From contig JAFGXR010000034.1 of NCBI GenBank assembly GCA_016936555.1, positions 1-64,000 of the forward strand: a stretch of 64,000 nt of DNA, in the 5' to 3' direction. This document shows positions 27,276-36,212 of this stretch, piece by piece; positions within the stretch are counted from its first letter, which is position 1; each line of letters begins with the position of its first letter. This DNA is from Spirochaetales bacterium (GTDB lineage: Bacteria > Spirochaetota > Spirochaetia > DSM-2461). The notes under the pieces were generated by a model. It worked only from the letters and a program-made list of their open reading frames with translations. It was not told the DNA's origin and searched no databases. The position numbers and the translations under genes were made by a program.

Positions 27276-27848
27276 ATGAAAAAGTGGTTACTGAGAATTA
27301 TTTACACAGCGGCTCTATTGTCCATCGGCTTCGCCATAGGCTTCAGGACCTATTCACCCTATCAGTTGCATTTATGGGAAAAAGAAGAGGCGGCAAAAAA
27401 TGAAATGCTGGGAAGTCCCGCTCCCGATGTGTCCATGGCTCTGCTCGACGGCGGAAACTGGAACCTGAGAGATCAGAAGGGCAAAGTAATCCTTCTCGAT
27501 TTCTGGGCCACCTGGTGCGAGCCCTGTGTGGATAAAATTCCGGAATTAAAACGAATATACGAAAGATACGGAGACCGGCAGGATTTTGAAATCATCGGCG
27601 TCTCTCTCGACACGGACAGAGAGGCCCTTGCAGAACTGATAAAGGATGAGAGCATTTCCTGGGTGCAGTTGTTCGATGAGGAATCCGGATGGGAGAACGA
27701 TTTGACAAAGGCATTCAATATCGATGGGATTCCCGCAGTCTGGATAATCGACAGAGAAAATAACATTTCCGGAGTGGATCTCTACATGGAAGAGGAAATT
27801 CTCGAGGCTTTGGAATCAAGCTTGAATTGGGCAGGGAAAATAGATTAA
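27276..27848 (+). CDS. TlpA/ResA-like membrane-anchored thioredoxin
   Basis: 190 residues. N-terminal hydrophobic anchor (LLRIIYTAALLSIGFAIGF), then a thioredoxin fold with active site WATWCEPCVDKIPELK and the cis-Pro loop GIPAVWIID. It is probably a periplasm-facing disulfide reductase of the AhpC/TSA-TlpA group. The redox partner is unknown. AAGGA lies 7 bases before the ATG. Its stop is 6 bases from the convergent TetR gene. Confidence 0.9.
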   Translation: MKKWLLRIIYTAALLSIGFAIGFRTYSPYQLHLWEKEEAAKNEMLGSPAPDVSMALLDGGNWNLRDQKGKVILLDFWATWCEPCVDKIPELKRIYERYGDRQDFEIIGVSLDTDREALAELIKDESISWVQLFDEESGWENDLTKAFNIDGIPAVWIIDRENNISGVDLYMEEEILEALESSLNWAGKID

Positions 27849-27854
27849 CAGCTC

Positions 27855-28457
27855 TCAATTCTTTTCGACAGTAAAGGTGTCGATAAACAGGTCGAGAAGC
27901 TTCACCGAATTCTCCGGAACGAAGCTGTCGAGGAGGACCATCTGGAAGGCGAACGATTCGATCATGGCGAAGATCTGATCGACCGTTTCGGCGACGGGTA
28001 TGTCCTTGAACTCTCCGACTCTTTTTCCCTGGTTGATCAGCACGGAAAAAAGATAATGGAGCCTGAGCGTTCTTCTCTTGATTTCTTCTGAGTAATCGTT
28101 GCCTTTCCGCTTCATCTGGAACAGAAAGTCGACGAGACTGACGATGAAGGGCTTGTTGGTGTAGCTTTTGTTGATAACGTCCCTGCAGATTGCTTTCAGC
28201 TTTCCCTCGTAATTGAGCGATTCATCACGGGATATGGTCTTGTATTCCTTGAAGAGATCTCCTGTGACATGCTTGATAGCGAACTGGAAAATCTGCTCCT
28301 TGTCTTTGAAATACTGATAGAGGGTGGGACGGGATATTTTGCAGACATCGGCGATGTAAGAGAGATTGGTATTCTGAAAACCTTTTTTCGCGAATATGAG
28401 AAGAGACTGTTCCAGAATCTGTCGCTTCCTGGTTTCGTGATTGATAATCTTAGGCAT
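27855..28457 (-). CDS. TetR/AcrR-family regulator
   Basis: 200 residues with an N-terminal helix-turn-helix (ILEQSLLIFAKKGFQNTNLSYIADVCKISRPTLYQYFKDK) and an all-helical ligand domain. It sits at the 3' side of the fab operon on the same strand, separated by 171 bp containing a terminator. A role in fatty-acid gene control is plausible (FadR/FabR-type TetR proteins bind acyl-CoA or acyl-ACP) but rests on position and on an operator-like repeat at the fab promoter. AGGAG precedes the start. Confidence 0.88.
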   Translation of the reverse strand: MPKIINHETRKRQILEQSLLIFAKKGFQNTNLSYIADVCKISRPTLYQYFKDKEQIFQFAIKHVTGDLFKEYKTISRDESLNYEGKLKAICRDVINKSYTNKPFIVSLVDFLFQMKRKGNDYSEEIKRRTLRLHYLFSVLINQGKRVGEFKDIPVAETVDQIFAMIESFAFQMVLLDSFVPENSVKLLDLFIDTFTVEKN

Positions 28458-28482
28458 TCTTCACCGTTCTCCTGAGCCATTT

Positions 28483-28520
28483 TTTAAAAAAGAGAAAGGA
28501 GGCTTCACAAAAATGAAGCC
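28483..28520 (-). terminator. Hairpin with T-rich tail between fabV and tetR
   Basis: Minus strand: GGCTTCA/TGAAGCC 7-bp stem, 6-nt loop, then a T-rich tail (TCCTTTCTCTTTTTT). It may end fab operon transcripts or attenuate tetR. Confidence 0.65.
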
Positions 28521-28628
28521 CCCCATGCGGTTTTTCAAGAGGGATAAAATATAATTTTCATTTTCAGCTTTCCGGCAACGCCGGTTCGATATACTTGCGC
28601 TGAATTGTGAGGTAAAAAATTACACTTT

Positions 28629-29810
28629 TTAGTCTTCTAAAACCACATCTTTGCCATAGTCGATCCCTTCAACGTCGAATCCGTGAAGTTGAAGAAAATC
28701 CTTCCTATATCCAATAATATCCGTCACCTCGGCTAGAGTTTCCGTGGAAACCCTGTCCCAGAGACCGGATACTTCGGCCTGAACATCATCCCTCATTTCG
28801 AGGTCGTCGATTCTGATTCTACCTTCCGAATCGACAGGGGTTTCCCCCCCTACATAGAGTCTCTCATCAAAGAGACGGTAGATCTGCTCCATACAGCCCT
28901 CGTGTATGCCCTTCGCCTTCATCACCTTGAAGAGGATAGAGATATAAAGGGATACAACGGGGATATAGGCACTGGCTCTGGTAACGAGAGCTTTATTGAC
29001 CGAAACAAAGGCACGGCCCCCTTTGGCTTTCAGCTTCTCATCGAGTTTGAGGGCTGTCGCTTCCAGGTGCTCCTTCGCCTTACCGATCGTTCCGTTTCTG
29101 TATATGGAAGCGGTTACTTCGGGACCGATATAGGAATAGGCTACGGTCTTCACATCATCGGCCAGAACACCCGCTTCGCTTAATGTGTTTATCCAGATTT
29201 CCCAGTCTTCCCCACCCATGACTTTAACTGTGTTTTCCACATCGCCGTCCTGGGCCGGTTCGATTGTTAAATCCCGGACTGTTTCTTTCATAAAATCGAC
29301 ACTTTTCGCCGTAAAGGATTCTCCGATAGGTTTCAGAGCCGATTTGTGCATAATCCCCGTCGCAGGATCGGTCCGCACAGGTGATGCCAGGCTGTAAATG
29401 ATGAGATCGACTTTGCCGAAGTTCTCTCTGATAAGTCCGATCACTTCTTCGCGGATCTCGTTGGAATAGGCATCACCATTAATGGTATGGGAGAAAATTC
29501 CCGCAGCTTTCGCCTGACGGTCGAACTCGGCATTGTTGTAATAACCGGGCGAACCGGGCTTTTTAGCCGAAGGCTCTTTCTCGAAGGAGATACCGATCGT
29601 CCCGGCTCCCGACGAAAAGGAAGCCGCTATTCTCGAGGACAGACCGTATCCCGTGGAACAACCGATAACCAGAGCGTTTTTCGGACCATCCACTTTTTTC
29701 TGAGCTTTTGTCCACTCTATCTGCTCGTTCACCATGGCCGCACAACCATCGGGATGAGTAGTCAGGCAGACATTGTTGATTATCATCGGTTTTACATGAA
29801 CTGAAGCCAT
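28629..29810 (-). CDS. fabV: Trans-2-enoyl-ACP/CoA reductase FabV
   Basis: NADH-dependent enoyl reductase completing each elongation round, 393 residues from MASVHVKPMI. It is a long SDR-type enzyme: cofactor motif VIGCSTGYGLSSRIAA, IIYSLASPVRTDP, and the FabV catalytic Tyr-(8)-Lys in AYSYIGPEVTA...GTIGKAKEHLE. FabV/TER enzymes are typically insensitive to triclosan. The upstream in-frame start would lie inside fabZ and is rejected. The ATG overlaps the fabZ stop (TAATG) and uses a GAGGAG site in fabZ. Last gene of the fab operon. Confidence 0.93.
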   Translation of the reverse strand: MASVHVKPMIINNVCLTTHPDGCAAMVNEQIEWTKAQKKVDGPKNALVIGCSTGYGLSSRIAASFSSGAGTIGISFEKEPSAKKPGSPGYYNNAEFDRQAKAAGIFSHTINGDAYSNEIREEVIGLIRENFGKVDLIIYSLASPVRTDPATGIMHKSALKPIGESFTAKSVDFMKETVRDLTIEPAQDGDVENTVKVMGGEDWEIWINTLSEAGVLADDVKTVAYSYIGPEVTASIYRNGTIGKAKEHLEATALKLDEKLKAKGGRAFVSVNKALVTRASAYIPVVSLYISILFKVMKAKGIHEGCMEQIYRLFDERLYVGGETPVDSEGRIRIDDLEMRDDVQAEVSGLWDRVSTETLAEVTDIIGYRKDFLQLHGFDVEGIDYGKDVVLED

Positions 29811-30238
29811 TACATCTCCTCTTTGGAGCCGACAACACACATCCACGACGCTTCGGCCGCCACATCGTCACCGACATAGGCTTTACCGCTCTGTTTGATC
29901 ATTCTTCCGGAGATGCGGTCATTTTTAATTTCAAATCTCACTTCGTCGCCGGGGCGGACCTGTTTTCTGAATTTAGCTTTCTCGATGGTGGCGAGAAAGA
30001 AGAGAGACCCTTCGGGCAGAACGCCGGCCTGATTGACACCGGCGCCGCCGCACTGGGCCATGGCTTCCACGAGAAGCACGCCGGGCACCACGGGGTACTC
30101 GGGAAAGTGGCCTTTGAAAAAGTACTCTTTATCAGTGTACAGTCTGTATCCGACAATGTTCTCTTCCGTTACTGTTTCCAGTCTGTCCACATAGAGAAAG
30201 GGATCTCTATGGGGAAGAAGTTTTTCCATTTCATTCAT
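29810..30238 (-). CDS. fabZ: 3-hydroxyacyl-ACP dehydratase
   Basis: 142-residue hotdog dehydratase of type II fatty-acid synthesis. The N-terminal LPHRDPFLYVDR and the catalytic His/Glu region GHFPEYPVVPGVLLVEAMAQ are diagnostic. It acts in the cytoplasm on 3-hydroxyacyl-ACP. It lies between fabF (5 bp gap) and fabV (overlapping) in one operon. Confidence 0.95.
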   Translation of the reverse strand: MNEMEKLLPHRDPFLYVDRLETVTEENIVGYRLYTDKEYFFKGHFPEYPVVPGVLLVEAMAQCGGAGVNQAGVLPEGSLFFLATIEKAKFRKQVRPGDEVRFEIKNDRISGRMIKQSGKAYVGDDVAAEASWMCVVGSKEEM

Positions 30239-30243
30239 AATTC

Positions 30244-31494
30244 TTAATCCTTGTATCTCTGTATAATCAGGGCGCCGTTGTGTCCGCCGAATCCCAGGGA
30301 ATCGGAGAGGACCGTATCGATCTTCCCTTCTACAGGTTTATTGGGCACGTAATCGAGATCGCACTCCGGATCGGGGTTGTCCAGATTGAACGTAGCCGGG
30401 AATATGTTATTTTGAATAGCCAGTACGGAAATAATGGCTTCCAGTCCGCCCGCAGCTCCGACAAGATGGGATGTCAGGGATTTGGTGGACGAAACTTTCA
30501 GCTTGTAGGCATGGTCTCCGAAAGCCCCTTTGATCGCTTTTGTCTCGATAGGGTCGTTAGTGGGAGTCGATGTCCCGTGGGCATTGATATAGTCAACGTC
30601 CTCCGGTTTGATTCCCGCATCTTCCAGAGCCATCTGCATACAGCGGATCATACCTGCTCCTTCCGGGTCGGGGGCTGTAATGTGTCCCGCATCGCAGGTA
30701 ACTCCGTAACCGGTTACTTCGGCCAGAATGTCGGCACCCCTCCTTTTGGCGTGCTCCAGCTCTTCCAGAACAAGAATACCGGCACCTTCACCGAGAATGA
30801 ATCCGTCTCTGTCCTTATCGAAAGGCCGGCAGGCTTTCTGAGGTTCGTCATTGCGTGTGCTGAGTGCGTGTATCTTATGGAATCCCGCTGCGGCCAACTT
30901 GGTAATGGCGGCTTCGGTCCCTCCGGTCACGATAACATCGGCCTGATTGTTCCTGATGGCGTTGAGTGAAGCACCGATAGCATCGGTTCCCGAAGCACAG
31001 GCCGTTGCCAGTACGTAACAGGGCCCCTTCAGACCATACTCTATGGCAATGTTCCCCGCCCCCTCATTGGTTATCATTTTGGGAACGGTCATGGGAGCGA
31101 CTCTGGAAGGTCCCTGTGCAATGATGTTTTCAAGCTGCTCTTCCACAACTTCAAAACCACCGATTCCGTTCCCCAGGATGACACCGGCTCTCCAGGGATC
31201 GAAAGCATCAGGGTTTTTAAGACCCGCCTGCTCCAGGGCCTGATCGGCCGAAACGACGGCGAACTGTGTAAAAAGAGCCATTTTCCTGGCGCTTTTACTA
31301 TCGATATAGTCAGAAGCATTGAAATCCTTAACTTCGCCTACGATACGTGCGCCGTACTCTTCAGCGGGGAAACGGGTCAGCGGACCGATTCCCGTTTTTC
31401 CTTCCATCAGACCTTTCCAGGTATCATTCACATTATGGGCAATGGGGTTTACCGTTCCCATGCCGGTTATCACAACTCTTCTTCTAGCACTCAT
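30244..31494 (-). CDS. fabF: 3-oxoacyl-ACP synthase II
   Basis: Condensing enzyme that elongates acyl-ACP with malonyl-ACP, about 416 residues from MSARRRVVITGMG. The catalytic triad is intact: Cys in TACASGTDAIG, His in NAHGTSTPTNDP and His in KSLTSHLVGAAG. The upstream extension into the fabG region is rejected because AGGAG lies about 10 bases before this ATG. Part of the fabH-G-F-Z-V operon. Confidence 0.95.
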   Translation of the reverse strand: MSARRRVVITGMGTVNPIAHNVNDTWKGLMEGKTGIGPLTRFPAEEYGARIVGEVKDFNASDYIDSKSARKMALFTQFAVVSADQALEQAGLKNPDAFDPWRAGVILGNGIGGFEVVEEQLENIIAQGPSRVAPMTVPKMITNEGAGNIAIEYGLKGPCYVLATACASGTDAIGASLNAIRNNQADVIVTGGTEAAITKLAAAGFHKIHALSTRNDEPQKACRPFDKDRDGFILGEGAGILVLEELEHAKRRGADILAEVTGYGVTCDAGHITAPDPEGAGMIRCMQMALEDAGIKPEDVDYINAHGTSTPTNDPIETKAIKGAFGDHAYKLKVSSTKSLTSHLVGAAGGLEAIISVLAIQNNIFPATFNLDNPDPECDLDYVPNKPVEGKIDTVLSDSLGFGGHNGALIIQRYKD

Positions 31495-31507
31495 TTTCAC
31501 AAAACTC

Positions 31508-32251
31508 CTACATTGCCATTCCGCCGTCAACGCTCATGACCTGACCGGTGACGTATCGGGAAAGATCGGATCCCAGGAAGAGAGCCATATTGGCAATGTC
31601 TTCGGGCTGACCGAGCTCCTGCATGGGAATCTGGGCGATGATGGCATCTTTCTGTTTGTCATTGAGTTTGTCCGTCATGGGAGTGACGATAAATCCGGGA
31701 GCGATGGCATTGGCCCGGATTCCGCGGCTTCCGAACTCTCTGGCCAGGGTCTTGGTCAGACCGATGGCACCCGATTTGGAAGCGACATAATTGGCCTGGC
31801 CCGCATTCCCCTGGATTCCCACAACGGAAGCCATATTGATGATCGAGCCTTTGATTTTAGCTTTAACCATAGCCCTGACAATGGGTTTGGATATGTAAAA
31901 CATACTGTAGAGATTGACTTTGAGAACCAGGTCCCAGTCCTCGGCTTTCATACCGAAAAGAAGACCGTCTTTCGTTATTCCGGCGTTATTGACCAGAATA
32001 TCGATTCCGCCGCTTTTCTCAAGAATCTGAGACACGAGATCGGTCATCTGTGCTTCATCCGCCACATTCCCCAGGAAGAGTTCCAGCGTTCTGCCCTTCC
32101 CGGCAGCCAGAGCTTTCAGAGAATCGAGATCCTGCCCTTCATCGAGAGAGATGATATAGACATCGGCACCGTTAACCAGGTATTTTTTTACGATTTCCAT
32201 TCCGATACCCTGAGTACCGCCTGTGATCAATGCTTTTTTTCCTTCTAACAT
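31508..32251 (-). CDS. fabG: 3-oxoacyl-ACP reductase
   Basis: 247-residue NADPH-dependent short-chain dehydrogenase from MLEGKKALITGGTQGIG. Cofactor motif GGTQGIG, NNAG, and catalytic Ser-Tyr-Lys in NMASVVGIQG and ANYVASKSG. It ends with the typical TGQVMSVDGGM. The start is chosen because GGAGG lies 7 bases upstream. Second gene of the fab operon. Confidence 0.95.
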   Translation of the reverse strand: MLEGKKALITGGTQGIGMEIVKKYLVNGADVYIISLDEGQDLDSLKALAAGKGRTLELFLGNVADEAQMTDLVSQILEKSGGIDILVNNAGITKDGLLFGMKAEDWDLVLKVNLYSMFYISKPIVRAMVKAKIKGSIINMASVVGIQGNAGQANYVASKSGAIGLTKTLAREFGSRGIRANAIAPGFIVTPMTDKLNDKQKDAIIAQIPMQELGQPEDIANMALFLGSDLSRYVTGQVMSVDGGMAM

Positions 32252-32275
32252 TTTTGCCTCCATTTTTTATCCACC

Positions 32276-33262
32276 TTACCAGCGCAGAAGATTTCCGCCG
32301 TAAGCCAGTCCGGCTCCGAACCCGACTGTGAGAATAAGATCTCCCTTCTCGAGAAGTCCTTTTTCATCCATTTCATTAAGAGCTATGGGGATAGTCGCTG
32401 CCGAAGTATTGGCATATTCCTCAATATTGAGAAAGAACTTATCCATACTCATGCCGAGTCTTTTGGCCGCAGCCTGAATTATTCTCTGATTGGCCTGATG
32501 GGGTACGATATACTTCAGATCATCGACAGAGATATTATGCTTTTCCATGAGAAGCCTGATGACTTCCGTCACGGACCGCACAGCGAAGTTGTAGACCTGT
32601 CTTCCATCCATATAGATGAAGGAGTCTTCATCGACCGGTTCGCCGATGACCAGAGGGTTCTTCGAACCGCCCTTATGAACTTTCAGAGCTTCAGCGCCGC
32701 TTCCCTCGGACCTGAGGTATTTGTCGAATATATCCGATTTATCATCATCAGTATGGGAGAGAACGACTGCACCGGCTCCGTCTCCGAAGAGGACGCAGGT
32801 ACTTCTGTCGTTCCAGTTCAGATAAGTGGATAGCTTTTCCGCCCCGACAACCAGAACTTTCTTCATACCGCCGACGATCATGGACCGGCCGACTTCCAGC
32901 CCGTAAATAAATCCGGTACACCCCTGTGCCAGGTCAAAGGCACCGGCGTTTTCCGCGCCCAGTTTTTCCTGCAGAATACTGGCTGAAGCGGGAAAGATCT
33001 TGTAATCGGGAGTACTGGTTGTAAATATGATACAATCCAGTTCATCCACGGAAACTCCCGCTTTCTCCAGAGCTCTCAGCGAAGCCTGATGGGCGATGTC
33101 TGTACAGGTTTCCTCTTCCGATGCGATATAGCGCGAACCTATTCCCGTATGGGAGCGGATCCACTCATCGGAAGTATCGATATTATAGATTTCAGCGAGC
33201 TGATCGTTCGTCACTCGGTTCGGCGGAGTGTACGCGCCCACTGATAAAATTTCTACCGCCAT
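32276..33262 (-). CDS. fabH: 3-oxoacyl-ACP synthase III
   Basis: Initiating condensing enzyme of fatty-acid synthesis, 328 residues from MAVEILSVGAYTPPNR. Catalytic Cys (AQGCTGFIYGLEV), His (VPHQANQRI) and Asn (EYANTSAATIP) are present. It primes synthesis with acetyl- or branched acyl-CoA. The primer choice would set straight- or branched-chain lipids and cannot be read from sequence. GGAGG lies 7 bases before the chosen ATG. First gene of the operon. No acpP, fabD or acc gene is in the window. Confidence 0.95.
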   Translation of the reverse strand: MAVEILSVGAYTPPNRVTNDQLAEIYNIDTSDEWIRSHTGIGSRYIASEEETCTDIAHQASLRALEKAGVSVDELDCIIFTTSTPDYKIFPASASILQEKLGAENAGAFDLAQGCTGFIYGLEVGRSMIVGGMKKVLVVGAEKLSTYLNWNDRSTCVLFGDGAGAVVLSHTDDDKSDIFDKYLRSEGSGAEALKVHKGGSKNPLVIGEPVDEDSFIYMDGRQVYNFAVRSVTEVIRLLMEKHNISVDDLKYIVPHQANQRIIQAAAKRLGMSMDKFFLNIEEYANTSAATIPIALNEMDEKGLLEKGDLILTVGFGAGLAYGGNLLRW

Positions 33263-33290
33263 TAAATATCCTCCGGGATTTAAAACCACA

Positions 33291-33335
33291 TAACAGTAAT
33301 AACCGTATTGTTAACACATTTTAATAAAATGTCAA
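33291..33335 (-). promoter_or_regulatory. fab operon promoter with overlapping inverted-repeat operator
   Basis: Minus strand: TTGACA (plus 33330-33335), 17 bp, AACAAT (plus 33307-33312). Overlapping the -10 is an imperfect inverted repeat with half-sites TAACAGTA (33291-33298) and TATTGTTA (33306-33313). A repressor bound there would block the promoter. The adjacent TetR protein is the first candidate. The sequence GTAATAACCGTATTG is nearly repeated upstream of etfB. Confidence 0.55.
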
Positions 33336-33386
33336 TAATAACACTTCCCCCTGAATCTGTTATTAACCGAGTCTCACTAAAAAAAA

Positions 33387-33415
33387 TTGTTTTAGATCTT
33401 TTATTCTGATAAAGT
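33387..33415 (+). promoter_or_regulatory. Candidate leaderless promoter of mobA
   Basis: TTGTTT (33387-33392), 17 bp, TAAAGT (33410-33415), six bases (ATCCCT), ATG at 33422. No Shine-Dalgarno sequence. Confidence 0.55.
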
Positions 33416-33421
33416 ATCCCT

Positions 33422-33991
33422 ATGAATGGAGCCGTACTGGCGGGAGGCAAATCCTCCCGGATGCATTACCGGGATAAGGCAACTCTCCTGTACAATGAAA
33501 TGACCTTTCTCGAACTGATAATCTCCCAACTTGCAGACTTTAAAAGGGTCCTGGTCATTTCGAACAGCGATCCCGGGAAATTCCCTTTCGTGAAAGCCGA
33601 TTTCTACAGCGACATCATTCCCGGCATCGGCCCTCTGGGGGGGATATATACGGCACTGACTCACTCTGATGAAGATCGGGTCTTTTTCACGACCTGCGAC
33701 ATGCCGCTTATCTGCCATGACGTTATTGCCCCCCTGGCCGATGCCGGCGATCAATACGATATAGTCGTTCCGGTCCACGAAGGCAAACACGAAATGCTGT
33801 TCGCCCTTTATTCCAGGAACTGCCTGCCCCGGATAGAGGAGATGATTTCCCGGAAGCAATATAAAATAACCGGGATTTTTGAGGATAAAACCCTCAAAGT
33901 CAGGGAAATTCCTGTTAATGATTCTTTCATGAGATACCTGACCAACATCAACACTCCGGAGGAATATTCGAGATTATCCCGGCAGATATGA
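33422..33991 (+). CDS. mobA: Molybdenum cofactor guanylyltransferase-like protein
   Basis: 189-residue nucleotidyltransferase matching MobA, which transfers GMP to molybdopterin. N-terminal MNGAVLAGGKSSRM and DKATL, GPLGGIYTAL, and the metal-binding TTCDMPL are present. The usual RMGxDK segment reads RMHYRDK. The molybdenum hydroxylase genes at 42-45 kb are a likely beneficiary, although xanthine-oxidase-type enzymes more often use the cytosine (MocA) or unmodified form, so a MocA-like or other activity is possible. Candidate leaderless start. Confidence 0.8.
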   Translation: MNGAVLAGGKSSRMHYRDKATLLYNEMTFLELIISQLADFKRVLVISNSDPGKFPFVKADFYSDIIPGIGPLGGIYTALTHSDEDRVFFTTCDMPLICHDVIAPLADAGDQYDIVVPVHEGKHEMLFALYSRNCLPRIEEMISRKQYKITGIFEDKTLKVREIPVNDSFMRYLTNINTPEEYSRLSRQI

Positions 33992-34062
33992 AGATATTCT
34001 TTCTGTTTTTTTCACTGTCTGTTTATATTATTCTTTGATAGAATAAAGGCAGGAGATGACAG

Positions 34063-35730
34063 ATGAACAAAGAACCCTGGTCATTTCTGGATGAATACAG
34101 AGGGACTGACTTTCAAGGTCAGTGGCCCACTCTTCCGGAAATGCTGAAAATAACCGCAAAACGGTATCCCGAAAGACGTGCTTTCACCAGCTTTTCCCCC
34201 GAACTGCTGGAGTTCAGCTACAGCGAAGTTCTGGAAAAAGTCGAAAACTACGGCCGCTTTCTCCACGATCTGGGAGTCCGGAAAGGCGACCGCGTCGGAG
34301 TCACGGGAAAGAACTCGCCTCAGTGGGGTCTCGCGTACCTCGGAATACTCTTTTCCGGCGCCGTTGTGGTTCCCCTCGATTACGGATTGAAAAACGAGGA
34401 AATTCAGGGATTGATGGATACGGCCGGAGCAGAAATCCTTTTCTGCGATGAAGAGAAATATGACTTTTTTAAACAGGCCGGCCTGAAAGAACTGATCAGC
34501 CTTTCACCCAAAAAGGAAAACTACATTCTTGATCTGAATCAGGGTAGCGGAGAAGAAATTCAGCTTCCTGAGGAAGAGGATCTGGCAGCCATACTCTTTA
34601 CATCGGGAACGACCGGCGTTTCAAAAGGGGTCATGCTGACTCACAGCAATTTTGTCAGCGATTGTTATCTGGCTCAGGCCAATATGAATATATTTCATAC
34701 CGATGTGTTCTACGCCCTGCTGCCGCTGCACCATTCCTATTCCATGCTGGCCGTTTTCATTGAGTCTCTTTCCGTTGGTGCGGAAGTGATTTTTGCCAAA
34801 GGCCTGGCTATCCAGCAGATTCTCAAAGATCTGAAAAACGGTAAAGTGACCATGTTCCTGGGTATTCCCATGCTTTTCAATAAACTGATAAAAGGGCTGA
34901 TGAAGGGAATCAGAGATAAGGGAATCATCGTTTACGGACTGATCCGCTTTCTCATGTGGGTCAGCGGCATTATAAAAAAATACATTCATGTCAATCCGGG
35001 GAAGAAAATGTTCGGCTCGATCCTGAAGCAGGTGTCCCTCGATACAAACAGAATCTGCATCTGCGGAGGCGGCCCTCTGCCCGAATCGACTTTTAAAATG
35101 TTCAACCAGCTGGGTATCGATTTCGTTCAGGGTTACGGACTGACAGAAACATCGCCGATCGTCGCGCTCAATCCGAAAGAAGCCTACAGGGAAGCGTCGG
35201 TCGGAAAAATGATTCCCCGAACTGAAACAAGAATCCTCGATCCCGACGAAAGAGGCTGCGGAGAAATTGCCATCAGCGGGCCCATGGTCATGAAGGGTTA
35301 TTACAAAAATCCTGAAGCGACAGCGGAAGTTCTGACGGAAGAGGGATTTCTGAAAACCGGCGATGTGGGCTACCTCGACGAGGATAACTACCTCTATCTG
35401 ACCGGTCGGGCCAAATCCATGATCGTTACAGAAGGCGGCAAGAATGTCTTCCCGGAAGAAATAGAAGATAAATTCCAACTCTACGATGAAATCGAACAGA
35501 TTCTCATCCGCGGTTTTCTCCTCGACGAGAAAATGAAAGTGGAAGGGATCGAATGCCTGATTTATCCCTCCGATGAAGGGAAAAATGCCGGCGAGGCAAG
35601 GTTCCAGGCGATAATCGATGAAGTGAACCGTGAGCTGAAATCCTTCCAGAAAATCAACCGTCACAGAATCCTCGACGAGCCGATGGAAATGACGACGACG
35701 CGGAAAATTAAAAGGTTTGCGGTGGAATAG
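34063..35730 (+). CDS. AMP-forming acyl-CoA synthetase (long-chain fatty acid-CoA ligase type)
   Basis: 555-residue ANL-superfamily enzyme activating a carboxylic acid to acyl-AMP and then acyl-CoA (or acyl-ACP). P-loop-like LFTSGTTGVSKGVMLTHSN, the YGLTETSPIVALN motif, KTGDVGYLDEDNYLYLTGR and the C-terminal catalytic Lys region (TTTRKIKRF) are present. It may feed exogenous fatty acids into the adjacent synthetic genes or the ETF-linked dehydrogenase. The substrate chain length is not readable. GGAG lies 7 bases before the start. Confidence 0.9.
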   Translation: MNKEPWSFLDEYRGTDFQGQWPTLPEMLKITAKRYPERRAFTSFSPELLEFSYSEVLEKVENYGRFLHDLGVRKGDRVGVTGKNSPQWGLAYLGILFSGAVVVPLDYGLKNEEIQGLMDTAGAEILFCDEEKYDFFKQAGLKELISLSPKKENYILDLNQGSGEEIQLPEEEDLAAILFTSGTTGVSKGVMLTHSNFVSDCYLAQANMNIFHTDVFYALLPLHHSYSMLAVFIESLSVGAEVIFAKGLAIQQILKDLKNGKVTMFLGIPMLFNKLIKGLMKGIRDKGIIVYGLIRFLMWVSGIIKKYIHVNPGKKMFGSILKQVSLDTNRICICGGGPLPESTFKMFNQLGIDFVQGYGLTETSPIVALNPKEAYREASVGKMIPRTETRILDPDERGCGEIAISGPMVMKGYYKNPEATAEVLTEEGFLKTGDVGYLDEDNYLYLTGRAKSMIVTEGGKNVFPEEIEDKFQLYDEIEQILIRGFLLDEKMKVEGIECLIYPSDEGKNAGEARFQAIIDEVNRELKSFQKINRHRILDEPMEMTTTRKIKRFAVE

Positions 35731-35739
35731 ATAAAAAGA

Positions 35740-35775
35740 GGGGCTGTTGCCAATGTCCATTGACACTCAGCCCCC
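35740..35775 (+). repeat. Dispersed intergenic hairpin element, copy 2
   Basis: GGGGCTG/CAGCCCC stem (35740-35746/35768-35774) enclosing CAATG/CATTG, ten bases after the ligase stop. It matches copy 1 at 18899-18944 at both ends and lacks eleven central bases of it. No T tract follows. Confidence 0.5.
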
Positions 35776-35847
35776 ATACAGCCTCTCCCGGCAGCCTGCG
35801 GGATCCTGTTTGAATCCTCATTCTGTAATTCCGGCTCTATCATCGGG

Positions 35848-35973
35848 TCAGACGATCCTCAGGTAGACCAATGTCTGTTTGATCAATTGGTAGGCTACTT
35901 CACCAAAGGTAATGGGTCCGGTGATATGACCTGTTTTTTTTCCTTCCAGTTCGCCATATGCGTATTGCAAACG
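35848..35973 (-). pseudogene. Orphan C-terminal coding fragment
   Basis: A 41-codon minus-strand frame ending in a stop at 35848 reads YAYGELEGKKTGHITGP, then ITFGEVAYQLIKQTLVYL. It looks like real protein (balanced composition, alternating hydrophobics). It has no convincing start, and an in-frame stop lies immediately upstream (35974-35976). I do not recognise the family. It is best read as the 3' remnant of a decayed gene. Confidence 0.4.
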
Positions 35974-36212
35974 TTATGACACATATCCCGATTTTACCTG
36001 ATGCCGACTATCTGCCTGTCCAAGGCAGATAGGATCCCTTAATTCTGACTAACAAGACCCTGTTTTTTTTAATTTCTTTACAAGCCCTGCATCCGTGATA
36101 TAATGCTTTAATTATACATTTATTCAAAAAGTGTAAATAAAAAATCATTCTAGAGAGACATATAAAAGTCTATCTGAATAAAAATATTTTTTTATAGAAT
36201 TATTCCCGCGGT

